Source: Paraphaeosphaeria minitans (lineage: Eukaryota; Ascomycota; Dothideomycetes; Pleosporales; Didymosphaeriaceae). Taken from it: a DNA stretch of 64,000 bases. Shown here piece after piece: positions 10,075 through 22,181 of this stretch (the stretch's first letter is position 1; every line of letters begins with the position of its first letter). Both the position numbers and the translations under genes were made by a program. The notes beneath the pieces were generated by a model. That model did not search any database. It saw only the letters and a program-made list of their open reading frames with translations, and had not been told where the DNA came from. The stretch is from the NCBI GenBank assembly GCA_015832175.1, contig WJXW01000005.1, forward strand, positions 2,418,001 through 2,482,000, read 5' to 3'.

Positions 10075-13000
10075 ATGCCCTTCTTCAAAAAGGTCTTTGG
10101 GTCCAAGGATGGCTCGCGCGCTGCGAAGGCGGGCCTTGCCGACAACCAGCCCGCCGCACCTCCAAAGCCGCGCTGGGAAGAATCTTGGACCCGCAAAGAG
10201 GTTGCGCCCGGCGAGATCCAGGAGCTGATACACATGTGCACACAGGAGCTTAAATCGAGAGGTGCGTGCAATTGCCCCCGGGAAAGGAACCGTCGCTAAC
10301 ATCTGGCCAGCACTCGACATCCCCTTCCTATTGCTACCCTTTCGCCCAGCATCCGAACCCAGCGCTGCCCGCAACTTTGTGCGCAACTTTTTCAGAGCCA
10401 ACTATGAGGGCAGCAGGCAGTTTATGGGCGAGGGACTGGCGCAGGAATTGCGCCTCGCAGAACCATTGGTAGGGCTTCGCCGCACACGGACGCAATACCA
10501 GTGTCAGGATGCTAACGCACATGCAGACTCTTTGCAGCGTAATGAAATGGTGCTGGAGCAGACTGCCCGGCGGTGTTGTCAGTTGGGACGCGTACGAGCT
10601 TTTCCGCATCGGGGAGTCGGGTAAGCTGCAGATACGGATGCACATGAGCGCGCGTAACCGTGCTAACGCGCGCCACAGACTCCAACTTCGCCAGACACGC
10701 CTTCGATACATTCATCCCGCTCAGCGTCGAGTCGGAAGCCCGCAAACGTGTCATTATTGACTTTTTCGATTTGCTCGCCGCCGTAGCCGCACGAGGCAAG
10801 AGCAATGGCATGGGCGGAAGGAAGCTGTCTCGTATGGCCGGGTGGTGGGCCTTCCAATTCAAAGACGACGGCAAAGGCTTTGAGGGTGGATATCGCAGAT
10901 GGGAGAAGTATTGCTACCCCGCCCTTCTTGATCAATACATTCTGACTCTAGTCCCAGGGCCGCCGATGCTGCTAGTCATTTGTTCTTCGCCTACTTACGC
11001 TCGTTAGCTCCAGACTCCGATGTCATGAGCGGTATCAACGCTCTTCCGCGCTCTCTCCTATCGCTACTCTCACAGACCGAGTACCCGCCACAAGCACCAC
11101 AACTCATGTATCAGACAACCACGAAAGTCGTCATGATTGTGGACTCGGTGTCACCCACGCCATTTGCCCTCTTGCGCAGAGCGAAGAATTTTGAATATCG
11201 CGACGACGACGAGGCTCTACAAGCCTTCTCATCTTACGAAGATACCGTAACAGCGTTGACTGACGAGTGCCGCAGGGTGCTGGATTGCATCTCCAATGCC
11301 AATCATTATGTAGCAGCTGCATCTGAGGGCTCGAAGCAAGACCCTTCCTGGTCAAAGTTCGAAGACATGGGTTTCTCAGGACTGCTTGATAGTCCCTCGC
11401 TTGGTACAAACGGTACGACGAGTTCTTCCGGTATGCGAGAATTCTCAGGTCTAAATTCGGCGGCACACTCGAGGAACACCGACTTTGGCCGACCTACGAC
11501 ACCTTCGTGGGCCGATTTTCTTTCCACCGGGTTTCCAGACGAGAACAACAATACGTCGGCATTCTTATCCCCGTCTGCGAAACTCCCGCCCATCGGCGAA
11601 GCTGCTCGCGTGCAAAGCTCACAATCCCACATGCGTAATTTGCGTGACGAGGAGGATCTTGATCCCGGCGAGTTGGCGAGCATCACTCAGCTCGACCTTG
11701 ATGACACTTTTTGGTGGGTATGGATGACGAGTCTAGCATCTGAAGAAACCACTGAGCGTAAAGCTGCGTTTGGAAGATGCACATTGATCGAGACAAAGAT
11801 TCCAGGGGCCAAATGGCTTGTAGTCGAGGAGCAGGTCAAGGGTGCTTCGCCTGGACAGGAAGAAGGAGCCTACATTGCGGAGAAGAAGTCCATGTTCAGC
11901 TGGACCAAACGGAGTCGACTGGGGCGTAGGAAGTCCACAGGCAAGAAGCCAACAGCGTCAAAGGAGCCGTACAACCGCACAACTCTGAACACGCCGCTGA
12001 GTAAGACCAGTATCGGTCCAGATCAGCATGCTCGGGTGCAAGCCGCCGCTGCAAGACTCGCACAGGACCAGAGAGACCAAAAAGCTGCCGAGCAGTTTGC
12101 CCAGCGCCGAGGTAGGAGTGATGATACCATGTCAACGAAGACGAACAGTGTGCTTACTTTGCAACCCCATCTTGTAAGTGAGGCTGGGCCTGCCATGAAG
12201 TGGGACAAGAAATTCGGCGAAGGTGCGAAAGACAAAGACCAACTCCGTGCTCAGTACCTTGACGACGTCAACGCTGGAAAAGGCTCCAAGACCAACCTTC
12301 TGTCTGTTGCCAACGGCAACGCGAGTACAGCAGCTCTGTCTCAACGCAGCGATTCGAACCGCGATCTTCCTGCGCTGCCCAAGGATGGAGAGAATGCGCC
12401 GCTATCTCCTGCACAGCAGGCTTTCCCAGAACCGCAGGACAATGGAGGATCCAGCTCGGTTCACCCACCTCCGGAAAAGACAGCACTGTCGCCTGCTGTT
12501 CTCGACGAAAAATCCGGTCCGGCATTGGACCAGCATCCAGCACTCAGAAAGCCCGTTCCAGCGCCGGCCGAAGCACGGCCCAGCGAGGAGAATGCGCTCG
12601 TCCAAGATCCGAAGAAATCGCCTACCACGAAACTGAAGAAAAACAAGAAGGAGGGTGGTGGGGGCTTCCGAAAGCTCTTTGGCAAGAAGAAGGCCGAAGC
12701 GCCGGCGGCAGTGGCGCCGCCCACTGAAACCGACGATGATGCGCGTCTGCGTGCGATTGAGGCTGCCCGCAGCGCCTCACTTATCGACGATCACGACGCC
12801 CGTGAACCTTCGCTCACCCGCAGTGTCGAGAGGCCGTTGGCACCACCAGCGTTCCCTGCCAGTCCTGCAGTCTCAGCCATCTCGAAGACCTACCACGAAC
12901 CAGCGCTCCAGGTGACACCCACTCCTAATAGACCCCAAGAGCCTGAGTCAGATACCGCCTTCTCCCGTTTCGACCAGGGACCCATGGACGATATGCCCGC

Positions 13001-13382
13001 TTTCGTGCCCGATGATTCTGACGACGATGACGCAGCGCCCGACGTGCCTCGCCCCGCACCCGCAGCACCAGAGGAGTCCACGCCCTCGCGCCACTCCATT
13101 GATGACATCTCAGAGGAGTCGGTAGACCTCTCTGCGCAGTCACCTCCCTCAAACGACCGCTGGGCACAGATCAGGAAGAACGCTGCCGAGCGAGCTGCGC
13201 GATTGAGCGAGGAGCAGTCGCGCCGGAGCCACAGCCAGAGCGTGCGGACCGACGAGGGCGAGACGAGCGGCGAGGAGACGATCGAGAGCCGCGTTGCGCG
13301 CATCAAGGCGCGCGTAGCGGAGCTGACGGGCAATGTTGAGGGCGGGCCGGCTGGGCAGGCGGCGGCGGCGGCCAGGCGGTAG
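10075..13382 (+). CDS. MSB1-family (DUF1708) morphogenesis/polarity protein
   Basis: Exons 10075-10261, 10311-10468, 10527-10620, 10679-10907 and 10958-13382 give 1030 aa; introns are 49-58 bp and all junctions keep frame. The N-terminal about 420 residues are the DUF1708/Msb1 domain, related to RhoGAP folds. Motifs include PRWEESWTRKEV, LDIPFLLLPFRP, KWCWSRLPGGVVSWDAYELF, FIPLSVESEARKRVIIDFFD, GGRKLSRMAGWWAF, HLFFAYLRSLAPDSD and VDSVSPTPFALLRRAKNFEYRD. The remaining 600 residues are disordered and charged, with a Lys-rich patch (KKNKKEGGGGFRKLFGKKK) and an acidic run DDSDDDDAAPD, then a C-terminal helix. Yeast Msb1 works with Cdc42/Bem1 and the Rho1 wall pathway at growth sites; a role at hyphal tips is inferred. 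The TTG upstream at 10063 is not used as start because the ATG begins the conserved MPFFKKVFG. Confidence 0.88.
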
Positions 13383-14258
13383 GGAGAGTATTCTGCTTTT
13401 GCGATGGTGAGTGCGCTTTATATCTCACGTCTTCAAGAAGGTTTGCTAATGAGGCATATCAGGATCTTTCTACGCGTAACCGTCTTCCCTGATACCTTTG
13501 TTCGCTGGAGCGTCTATTGCTCTACTCTCCTGCTCTTCTGATACCCCCTCTCTCATGCTTCGGATAATACCCCTTTCTCTTTTTGTTTCGTTCTGTTGCA
13601 ACTCTTTTTTTTCTTACGCGTACCTACGGTAGTAATGATACACCTTTCGTCTTGAACATGTGTGCGATTATATAATGGTTCCACGGCTGTGTACGCATTA
13701 TTTGAGTAGCACCCCATATCTGTGATCCCGCTATCGACCATCTCTTCTCTCTCAATCAATCTCGCGAGTGAAGCTCGTCGTAGACGAGCTGGTGGTGTGC
13801 TTACCCAGGACCAACGCCGTAACGCGACTCTGCGCGCAGACTAAAATTCACCGGCTTGGCACGATCTTTGGGAAGACGGCAGGTGGGCGTAGAACATGGT
13901 TATCGTGCAAATTCAGCTTGAATATTCAATCAAGCGTCAGATAATGATCAAATGGCACAGCGAGGGACTCGCACTCTTACGAAATTCACTACCGACGTCC
14001 CAGGCACAGCCGTCTCCCCGCGACTCGCAGGCTACCTCGTCCCCTTCCTCCACCGCGGCAACGCCATCGCCATCCTCCAAAAACTACCGCCTCGCCCCCG
14101 AGCACGTCGGCGACGATATCCCGTCCGACATGGTCTCTTTGCACGCCTGGGTCGTACCCCCTCCCCTTGAATCTTTCCTCTAAAGAGCCCTCCAGGTACC
14201 AATACAGCATATATATCGCCATCGCATTCTACCAGTACCTTTGTGGCTCGCCAACAGC
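13383..14258. other. Intergenic region between convergent MSB1 and DUF1996 genes
   Basis: No gene seen. The first 85 bases contain an intron-like stretch (GTGAGT near 13407 to ATCAG near 13463) that may be a spliced 3'UTR of the MSB1 gene. The rest is terminator and flank of both genes. Confidence 0.45.
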
Positions 14259-15565
14259 TTAGAACAGCGTTCGGTTCCCAGGAAGATCCTCCAACCCTAG
14301 GACTACCGTCAGTAACGTGCGAGGACACGTCGAGGGATAATTTCAGCAAACTCACATCCATCTATATCCTCATCCACAGTCCGCGGAACCGTGCACTTGG
14401 TAGCCTCCTCGGGGGTCTGGCTCTTCAGTGCAGGACAAGAATCGCCGTTGCACCTGGTATCCATCGCCCGCTGAAGAGCATCGTCTTTCCAGCCAAAGAC
14501 ATAGTCTCCGTGGTTGGAGTAACCGTGTCTGTGATGGTTAGCAACGTAGTCACATTGCCGTGGGTATGCGGCGGCAGAGTCCAGCTCCACTTACTGATCT
14601 CCCGTGCTCCATACGAACGGCTGCGAGCCGTCTGTGGGCCACAGGCTCTTGTCGTTGAAGCCGCGAGTCTACCGATCCTCTCGTTAGCAATCGACCTCGT
14701 TCCAACAAAGGAGCAAAAAAAAAGGAAATCTAAAGAAAATGAAACGCGTTCTTACATCCCAGATGACCTCATACATAACCTGCGGTATGACGACCGGGTG
14801 GCTCGCAGGACACGACCCCGTCGGACCCACATCGTTCGCCTGACTCCCATCCGCATACGCCTGTACCGCAGTCAGTCCAAGTCTCATTACCCCTCGTCAC
14901 AGAACCCTCACCAAATGGCTCTTATGATCCGGACTATCCAAATTCGTCCCATCCCAACACGTCGGAAACGTGATAATCGTCCTGATGCCGCCCACACACG
15001 GTTTCGCCGGCAACTCCTGGCCGTCCGGCGCCCCGCAGTTGATATTGCTGTTGTCGCCCTTGGCGGGCATGCACCGATGGCACACCTTGCGTGCGGGCTG
15101 GGGCGTCGTTGCCGCAGCGTCGCCGACGAGCATCCTGAACCCGGGTTTGAAAGCAGTCACAGCCGTCTTGTTCTTGGCGTCGGGGATGTAATACACCGTG
15201 ATTCCACCTTCACCCTTCAGGCCTTCGCTGGGGGCCTGCGGGACGCGGTGGAAGGTGCCGTTCTGGGCGCGGAAGAAGAGGACGGCGGTCCAGTAATTCG
15301 AGAAGTCCTCGGAGAAGGTGCACGAGGTGCATGTGGAGACGGCGGGGAGGTCGTGGGCAAGGGTCGCGTTGAAGGAGTTGCCGCCGACGATTTGGTGGAG
15401 GTGTGGGCTAGGGGTGACGCCTGGGTTGACGAGCGGGTCGATGCGGTCGTGGACGAGTTGGCTGCATTCGAAGCGCATCATGGGGATTGTGCCGGGGGCG
15501 GGGACGGTTTGGGAGGAGGCCATGCCCGCGAAAAAGGGGAGGAACCACTGCATGGTGGATAGCAT
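14259..15565 (-). CDS. Secreted DUF1996-domain protein
   Basis: Exons on the minus strand are 15565-14912, 14860-14756, 14668-14595, 14528-14356 and 14302-14259, giving 349 aa; introns are 51, 87, 66 and 53 bp. A signal peptide ([19 protein letters not shown]) is followed by a full DUF1996 domain. Motifs are [109 protein letters not shown] and [17 protein letters not shown]. The domain is common in secreted fungal proteins, often beside WSC domains, and its activity is not established. There is no WSC domain or GPI signal, so a soluble secreted form is expected. A long plus-strand ORF over the same stretch is its shadow. Confidence 0.9.
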
Positions 15566-18201
15566 TTTCGCTATTGCTCGAGGGTGGTGCAGTAGACTTT
15601 TGAAACTGACGACGGGAGTGAAGAAATTGTTTGGACACCACCCTCCATTTACTCAGTCCGTATGTTGTTTGTTGGGGTGGTGCCCCACCTCCGTGGGTGT
15701 GCGGTTTAATCTCACAGTGCATGTTCATATGGGATGTCATTTAGGCGAGCGGTCGGGAGATGGCCCTGGGAGCGTCCCCATCGCGCTGGGTCCAAAGGCC
15801 CCTCTGAATGTAATCGCCGATCGTTAGTCCCACGTGTTCGGCCTGGAACTGGTGGTTAGCTATTCCGCTCAGCGTCGCGTCCATGTCGTGTTTGTGACAT
15901 CGTTATCAGGTAATTCGGTGGGATATTTGCGTCTACGATAGACTATGCATCCGGGTAGCGACACATACAACAGTATAGTCGGGAAGACTGATTAGTTGGG
16001 CTCAAGTCTGCGCGTCTGAACAATGGTTGGTCCACTAGGAGGAATCCCCAGCCGCTTGGCTCTTGTGACGTGCTTGCTACCACTAACCCACCCAGACAAT
16101 GAACATACGCTACCTGTATTTGGGTATATTAGCTGTGATTTCGGTGTGGTGAATAGGACGAAGAGAGCACAAAGGGCTAGAGCAACAAAGGCATGGCTTT
16201 GGTCAGGCTTCCCGAGGTCTTCTGGCCTTTGATGCAACAATGCTTTGGAAGACGTGCATTGGCATGCGTGTAAGAATCAAAGGTGAAGGGTCAATGGATT
16301 GTTAGTTCCTCCTGCACGGCTTGTAAATCGGAATCGGGGCAGGTGTCAAGAAGAGGGTTGTATGCAGCTTCCGTAAGATGCCCCAGCGTCCTTTACTCCC
16401 AAAGGTTAGCAAATCTTTGCTTGCAACGCAAGATATCGAATCCTACAGTAAAGCGTACTTCAGTCTATCACATAACCAATCTCTTACTGGCCTCTCCCTA
16501 TTCAGTCCTGCAAGGAGGCCCCCTCAGATCCGCCTTGCAATCTCCTTCTTTCCGCGTTTGCTAAGTCGACGACTATTCTGAAGGCCCAAGGGGTGTATCG
16601 ACGTGGTATGACACCACTGATTTCCTATTCTTGCATACCTTTTGCCTTCTTGGAGATCATCGCAGCTGTAGTGAAGCGCTTAGAGTCTGACATGTTAGTG
16701 TAATGGATCTTAACAGAATATGCAGTGTATAGGGAGGGAGTATAGGAGTCGACATGCGGCCTCGCTTGTGCATCACACTAGATGTTTCTTTTTGCGTGCT
16801 CTCGAGCATCGTAGAGGATCCCACGGCGGTTGTAAAGACGATAAGACTTGTCCATGTGGTTCGGTCGTCTAAGAATAGGTGAGCTGGGAGGGTACCTGCG
16901 TCTGATAGATGAGGGTGGTCTCCGAGTAGGTCAGAGGTGGGCCAAACGGGTCGCTTCGAACCTGGTCATCGAGCTATGAGCCAGGGTCGACCACGGTCTG
17001 TGATGTGTGCATGCTGATGTTTCGTTTCATGCACGCATGGCAGTCACTTGGGAAGAAACATCCCATGCAGATAATGGAGTGCTGTCAGGTACGGTGAGCT
17101 CGTTATAGAAACGTTAAGCTTCTCACAGGGGTAGAGGAGAGAACCGCTGGCCTTTTTCAACGGACCCGGCTCGCCAACCGTGTAAGAATGCGGCGTGGCA
17201 GGAGATAAGAAGCATTGCGGTGCGTATTTGGAGGGGTGGTGGGCATATGTGGAGTAGCAGCAGGATGACCAGCTGGACTGCAGCCAGTCAGCATTATGGA
17301 GATGGAGAGTGAACAGACGTGAATGGCTTCGCGGGTATACGAGCAAGCGTCTACGCATGTGAGACTATGTCACGGAGACGGCCTGCTTGTGGGGCAGAAT
17401 GCGATTACAAAGTCGAGAATCGTTCTGTGGTCACTGGTGAGGTTGGGTCAAGCGTCATCGGCTCGGTCCTGTGAGATATTTTTGGAAGCGGATCGCCACT
17501 AATGCGGGAGCCACGACCACAACCGGCGGGAACGTAGCCCTGCCACAACGTTCAACGTCTGCCGGTGCCGAATCTGCGTGTTTTCTCTCTCCGGTCGTGC
17601 TACTGCTCAATCGTATGCGACCGTTTTCGCTGCGTGTTCATTGGGGCGCGGGCCTACGATGGCTTCTACATAACTTGACAGGCATGTTTCAGCGCGCGTG
17701 CAGCCAACGGCCCCGGGGATTGACCTCGCAAGATAGGAACAGTAAGGCGTCACCAGTCCGGCATCGATACCGCACGATGGACACCCAAAACACAAGCAAA
17801 GCACATTCGGGAGCTAGCTGGCGGCATCCTCCAAGGATAGGCGGTTCCGAAGAGGGTGGACGCCGAGACTGAGCGACCTACCACAGTGGGCCATGGTGTG
17901 TTGCAGGGACGCGGCATGGATTGGCGCGAACCTCGCATCTGAGTGTACCGGGGAGCACAGCGCGCACAAGAGTTGTGCCTGGCTGCACCGGATAGGGCGG
18001 CCTGTCAAGCCGATCTGGGGTCGTGTTCCTGGCACTGGGCAGCGTGGAATCTCCAGTCTGCATCGGACGTTCCGCTGATGGATGAAAGCAGAAGGCAATT
18101 CTGCACCTCGAGGCTGCAGACTGACCGACTGTTGACACGAACCGAGTGTGGAGATGTTTCCATATTTTTTCAGCCGGGGGAGGCTCGACAAGACAGACAG
18201 A

Positions 18202-18256
18202 TCCCATGCAGAGTGGACGGGTCCCATGCAGAGTGGACGGGTCCCATGCAGAGTGG
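18202..18256. repeat. 20-bp minisatellite, unit tcccatgcagagtggacggg
   Basis: Nearly three tandem copies at 20-base spacing, followed by decayed units. It adjoins the next array, whose unit shares the (ca)gagt(g/a)gac(g/a)gg core, so both probably come from one ancestor. Confidence 0.8.
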
Positions 18257-18275
18257 TGGATGCTGTTGCCATGCA

Positions 18276-18380
18276 GAGTAGACAGGTCCAGAGTAGACAG
18301 GTCCAGAGTAAACAGGTCCAGAGTAGACAGGTCCAGAGTAGACAGGCCTAGGGTAGACAGGCCTAGGGTAGACAGGCCCA
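18276..18380. repeat. 15-bp minisatellite, unit gagtagacaggtcca
   Basis: About seven head-to-tail 15-base units, the later ones changed to gggtagacaggccta. The unit length allows open frames through it, but codon content is meaningless. Confidence 0.85.
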
Positions 18381-18420
18381 GTGGACGGGCCCTATGCAGA
18401 GCAGGACTACTGGACAAGAT

Positions 18421-18423
<3 letters not shown>

Positions 18424-18472
<49 letters not shown>
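18424..18472. repeat. (CA)n dinucleotide microsatellite
   Basis: About 24 uninterrupted CA units directly downstream of the two minisatellites. Confidence 0.95.
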
Positions 18473-18473
<1 letters not shown>

Positions 18474-19018
18474 CACCACGGCGTAGCGAACAGCGAACAG
18501 CGGAAAGGTCCTTAAAATAACTCGTTACAGACGAGCGAGCCCCTTTCGGCCAATTTGCAGGTGTTCTCTGGGCAGAGGACGAATGGGAGAATATATTGCT
18601 GCACCAATGGGCGCGGCCACCGAGACAGCCAAAGTCCGCTAATTAACGGCTGAAAGATGGCACAGGCCACAGCGACTTTGCTATTATTAGGACACGCCCA
18701 CGTTCGAGTGATGTTCGACTCTACCCTTCAGCGTTCGACCCCAAGATTGAAGAGCCTCACGTCGTGCGTTGCGGCCCCGGTCCAAAGTGTCGCGCAACCA
18801 CCGCAGACATATATCTCCAACCTCGGCGCCCGCACCTCTCCTGCCGTCGTCCACAGGCCACGCTTGCCTGCCTGCCTGCCTGCCTCCTTCCCCACTGCAC
18901 TGCTTCGCGTCGCCGCCTCGCGCCTTCCTTTGCACGCGGCGCTCTCTCCAGCCACACCACGCCGCGCCCGTATCACCGGTCCATGTACACTCTTCCAGAC
19001 TGATCGCCGACAGTCACC

Positions 19019-20859
19019 ATGGGCCGCAGGAAGATTGAGATCAAGGCCATCAAGGACGACCGCAACCGCTCCGTGTAAGCTGCAGCGCTGATTATCCGGT
19101 CGCGGCTGAAACTGACCTGTCGCAGGACCTTCCTGAAGCGCAAAGGCGGTCTGTTCAAAAAGGCCCATGAGCTTTCCGTGCTCTGCTCGGTCGACGTTGC
19201 CGTCATCATCTTCGGCCACAATAAGAAGCTGTACGAGTTCTCCTCGGGCGACATCAACGAGACCATCGGACGACACCAATATGTAGGCTCCCGCGTGCTA
19301 CCGCCTCCACGGTCCGCACTAACAGCTGGTAGTATGGCGGCGCACACGAGCACAAGGGGCCCGAGGACTTCATGGGCAAGAAGGACATGGACGACGATGA
19401 CGACGACGACGAGGGCGCCATGATGGCCGGCTCTCCCCCGCGCGACTCGCACACCCCTCCCGAACACGCCATGATGGGACACCACCTGCAGAACAACCCC
19501 TCCTACCAGCACATGCGACATGCAACGCCTTCGAATTCGCCGCCAATGCACAACGGTATCCCCTTCCATGCCCGCCACCCCTCCCCGCAGCCAGGCAGTC
19601 TTTCACGGCCGGATTCGCGAGCTCAGATGCGTCGACCGAGCTCCAACCTCGTGCCACCCCACCATCCTTCTCAGGCGCCACAGCCGCAGAACAGCTTCGC
19701 CTACATGTCGAACCCACCCTTCTACAACCCGCAAGCTGCCCAGGCCATGGCCCCAAAGCCCCCGCCAGCACCAGCCCCGCCTCAGTTTCAATACACGCAT
19801 CCGCCCGCCCACCCCCAAATCCAATACATGCAACAGCAGGAGCCACGTAGACAATCGATGCCTCCCGTTTTCCAGCAGCCCCAACAACAGCAACTGCAAC
19901 AACAGCAGCAGCAGCAGCAACATCAGCAGCAGCAAGATCGTTCCCAACTGCAACCTCAACCTCAGGCGCAACCCCAAAGTCACCAACTGGCAGTGCCGTC
20001 TCCGCCACAACCAAACCGTAACGACTTCCAAAGCCCTCCCCTGCCGCAGCCCAAGCCACTCCCTTCTGCCGCCAAGCACAGCATCTTCACGCCCATTGAC
20101 GACAGCCAATCCATGTTCGCTTCTTGGGGAACGAGCAATGCAGAGCCTCCTCGAAGCGATCCTCCCATGATCAAGACCGAGCCTGGAATTCGCTCGCAAT
20201 CAATCGACGTGGCTTCAGTGGCGCGATCTCAGGTGAACGGTAACAGCAACTCTCCTCCACACCCATCTCCTCCGCAAGTGCCAACCAATCCTCAGCGGAC
20301 TCAGTCTGCGTCGTCGATGCCCATTGTTCCCGTTTCCCGGACGAACAGCATTGCAAAGCCGCGATTGATGCTGCAGATCCCAGCCGACGAGGACACGGGA
20401 AGTCAGACTGCAGAATCCTCGCCCAGGGGTTCCGGGACGACGGGTGCAACGCCGGCGAGGACGAGCACGGATACGCATTCCTCCGGCGTTGTGCTGCCTC
20501 CTCCTTCCCCGAGTGCGAACTCAATCATGAGCGCTGGAGCGACCGGTCCACCGAATCCATTTGCACGACCAGCCCCCCCAACCAACAACGGCTCGTATGG
20601 AAGTCGTGGCGAAATGGAAACTCCGATTTCGGCGCTTCCCAGCCGCTTTGTCGAAAACGGACTCCTACCCTCTCCTTCGAGTTTCTACCCGGAGTGGGGC
20701 TTTGGCAGAGACTCCAACATGCTGCCCAGCCCGCTCAACTTCCAAACGCCGGTGGTCCCAAACGGGCCCAGCTTCGGTCGCGATGAGGCTGCCGATCGCA
20801 AGCGTAAACCCTCTGACGAGTGTTCGGATGCAGGCAGTCAGAAGCGAGTCAAGGCCTGA
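19019..20859 (+). CDS. rlmA: RlmA/Rlm1-type MADS-box transcription factor
   Basis: Exons 19019-19074, 19126-19282 and 19333-20859 give 579 aa; introns are 51 and 50 bp. Residues 1-57 are an MEF2-class MADS box ([52 protein letters not shown]), followed by the short SAM-like extension [14 protein letters not shown]. The rest is low complexity: an Asp run after MGKKDM, Pro/His-rich stretches, a poly-Gln block (about 180-205) and a C-terminal basic patch DRKRKPSDE. Rlm1/RlmA is the nuclear effector of the Slt2/MpkA cell-wall-integrity kinase pathway and switches on wall-synthesis genes. TP and SP sites in the disordered part are candidate MAPK targets. Introns inside the MADS box and straight after it support the model. 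The family call is strong. Confidence 0.93.
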
Positions 20860-22181
20860 TGAATGAGCCCAGGCATCACGTACTATACCAACCATTTACT
20901 TTGCAAATCGTTTGTTCGCACTACTTCACTTCCCAAGCATGGCCGTTCTTGTGTACTTTTATCGGTGCGGCGTTTTTTGCTTTGTCGTCAGCAGTTGGGA
21001 GGCACGGCGGTTGGATGCAATTAGTATGTCGTTGTCGCGTCACCTTCGTTTGGGACCTTGTACTGCCAGTGTTCGTGGGTGGCGTTTGCTGATACCCATG
21101 AAGAGGTGTTCTGTTGCTGCTTTGCGTTGGCTTGGTTCGCTTTCACGACGGCATGGGTATGACATGCGAGTGGACAAAATGGCGTTTATACTATGGGTTA
21201 TGAAGATAAGATTCTTGTCGTTTCGTGTGTAGATAGTTATAATCGAAGTTTGGACGGAATGCTATTGTTCAAGTGCATGTTTGTTGTGTAGGGTAAACAC
21301 GACGCGCAATGGCTTTGGTCCTAATCGAGGTGTTGGGGAGGGTGCTTCTGGGTGTATGGTACCTAGGTGGAATCTCCGTTGTGTCGCTCATCACCCCCCA
21401 ACTCTTCCATTTAACTCGGCTTTGCTTCTTCTTCTTCTTCTTCTTCTTCTTCTTCTTTCGGAATACACCATCGCAAAGCACAGAGTGTACACTGGGAGGT
21501 GCCAAGCATGTACACATGATAGATTTTTGGTTTCTCAGCGATGGTTCTGACTCGGGGAAGTCGGTACCTGCAATTCAGTAGCCTGCAAACAATACGCAGA
21601 CGTGCCTGCGGTGCAACCAGTGAATAGCGAAGCAGGAGTCGCAACGTGTTTGGGCGATACAGCTCGTTGACGGATACGAATACGGAGTACATGAGCAGGA
21701 TCCGTCGGCGCAGGTAGCCCAACTGCGTCGGGAGGACGAAGCCCAATGTGTGCTGGGCAACCCCAGCCTCGCGATGTGGGCACATACAAGACGATGGCAG
21801 GCAAAGATACGTCAAACGGCCTTTTTCCCTGCTGATGCTTCCGTTAGTATCCCAAGTGAGCAACAAGTTTGCCCACGCTTGGTTCCGCATTTCCGAGGAG
21901 GCAGCGCACAGGTCGCGTACGGGCCCTCAAGCAGCCCTCACCGGCATCATCGTCCCCGCGCTTGCATCTGTTCTCGCGCCGAACGAAGGTCATCAGCCAC
22001 AACCAGGCTGTGAAGTGGAGTCACCATCTGAGCCGCCTTCGAACCCCATGTCCGTCTGCATCGCTATAGATATTGCCCATCCGTCCCTCGCCGTCTCTCG
22101 CCGTTCCTTTGCTTGCTCTGTAATCCAGTCACCCGCGCTGAAGCTGTCCTGCGCGCACATCGCACCTACTACCCCGCCACC
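20860..22181. other. Intergenic region, RlmA 3' flank and penta-EF promoter
   Basis: No supported gene. It contains an (CTT)n run at 21425-21458 and a CT-rich stretch before the next ATG. ORFs reading through the run give poly-Leu, poly-Phe or poly-Glu and are artefacts. Confidence 0.55.
21425..21458. repeat. (CTT)n microsatellite
   Basis: Ten to eleven CTT units, nearly perfect, outside any gene. Confidence 0.9.

Larger units (their letters stand above)
15566..19018. other. Long gene-poor, repeat-bearing spacer
   Basis: About 3.4 kb between divergent DUF1996 and RlmA genes with no supported gene. Short ORFs exist (for example an 82-codon minus-strand ORF at 15992-16240 with one hydrophobic segment), but none shows a family signature or convincing splice structure. 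The right half carries two linked minisatellites and a long CA run. The last 350 bases are CT-rich with short CCTG repeats (about 18855-18875) and look like the RlmA promoter and leader. Confidence 0.5.

Noticed and set aside
9273..10271. 332-codon minus-strand ORF spanning the 17-bp minisatellite
   Set aside because: It overlaps the minisatellite and the first exon of the MSB1 gene and has no recognisable domain.
13896..14183. 95-codon plus-strand ORF ending in a Pro/Ser-rich tail
   Set aside because: It has no recognised domain and sits in the 3' flank between convergent genes; low complexity.
14243..15562. 439-codon plus-strand ORF
   Set aside because: Antisense shadow of the DUF1996 gene, whose spliced minus-strand product has a signal peptide and full domain.
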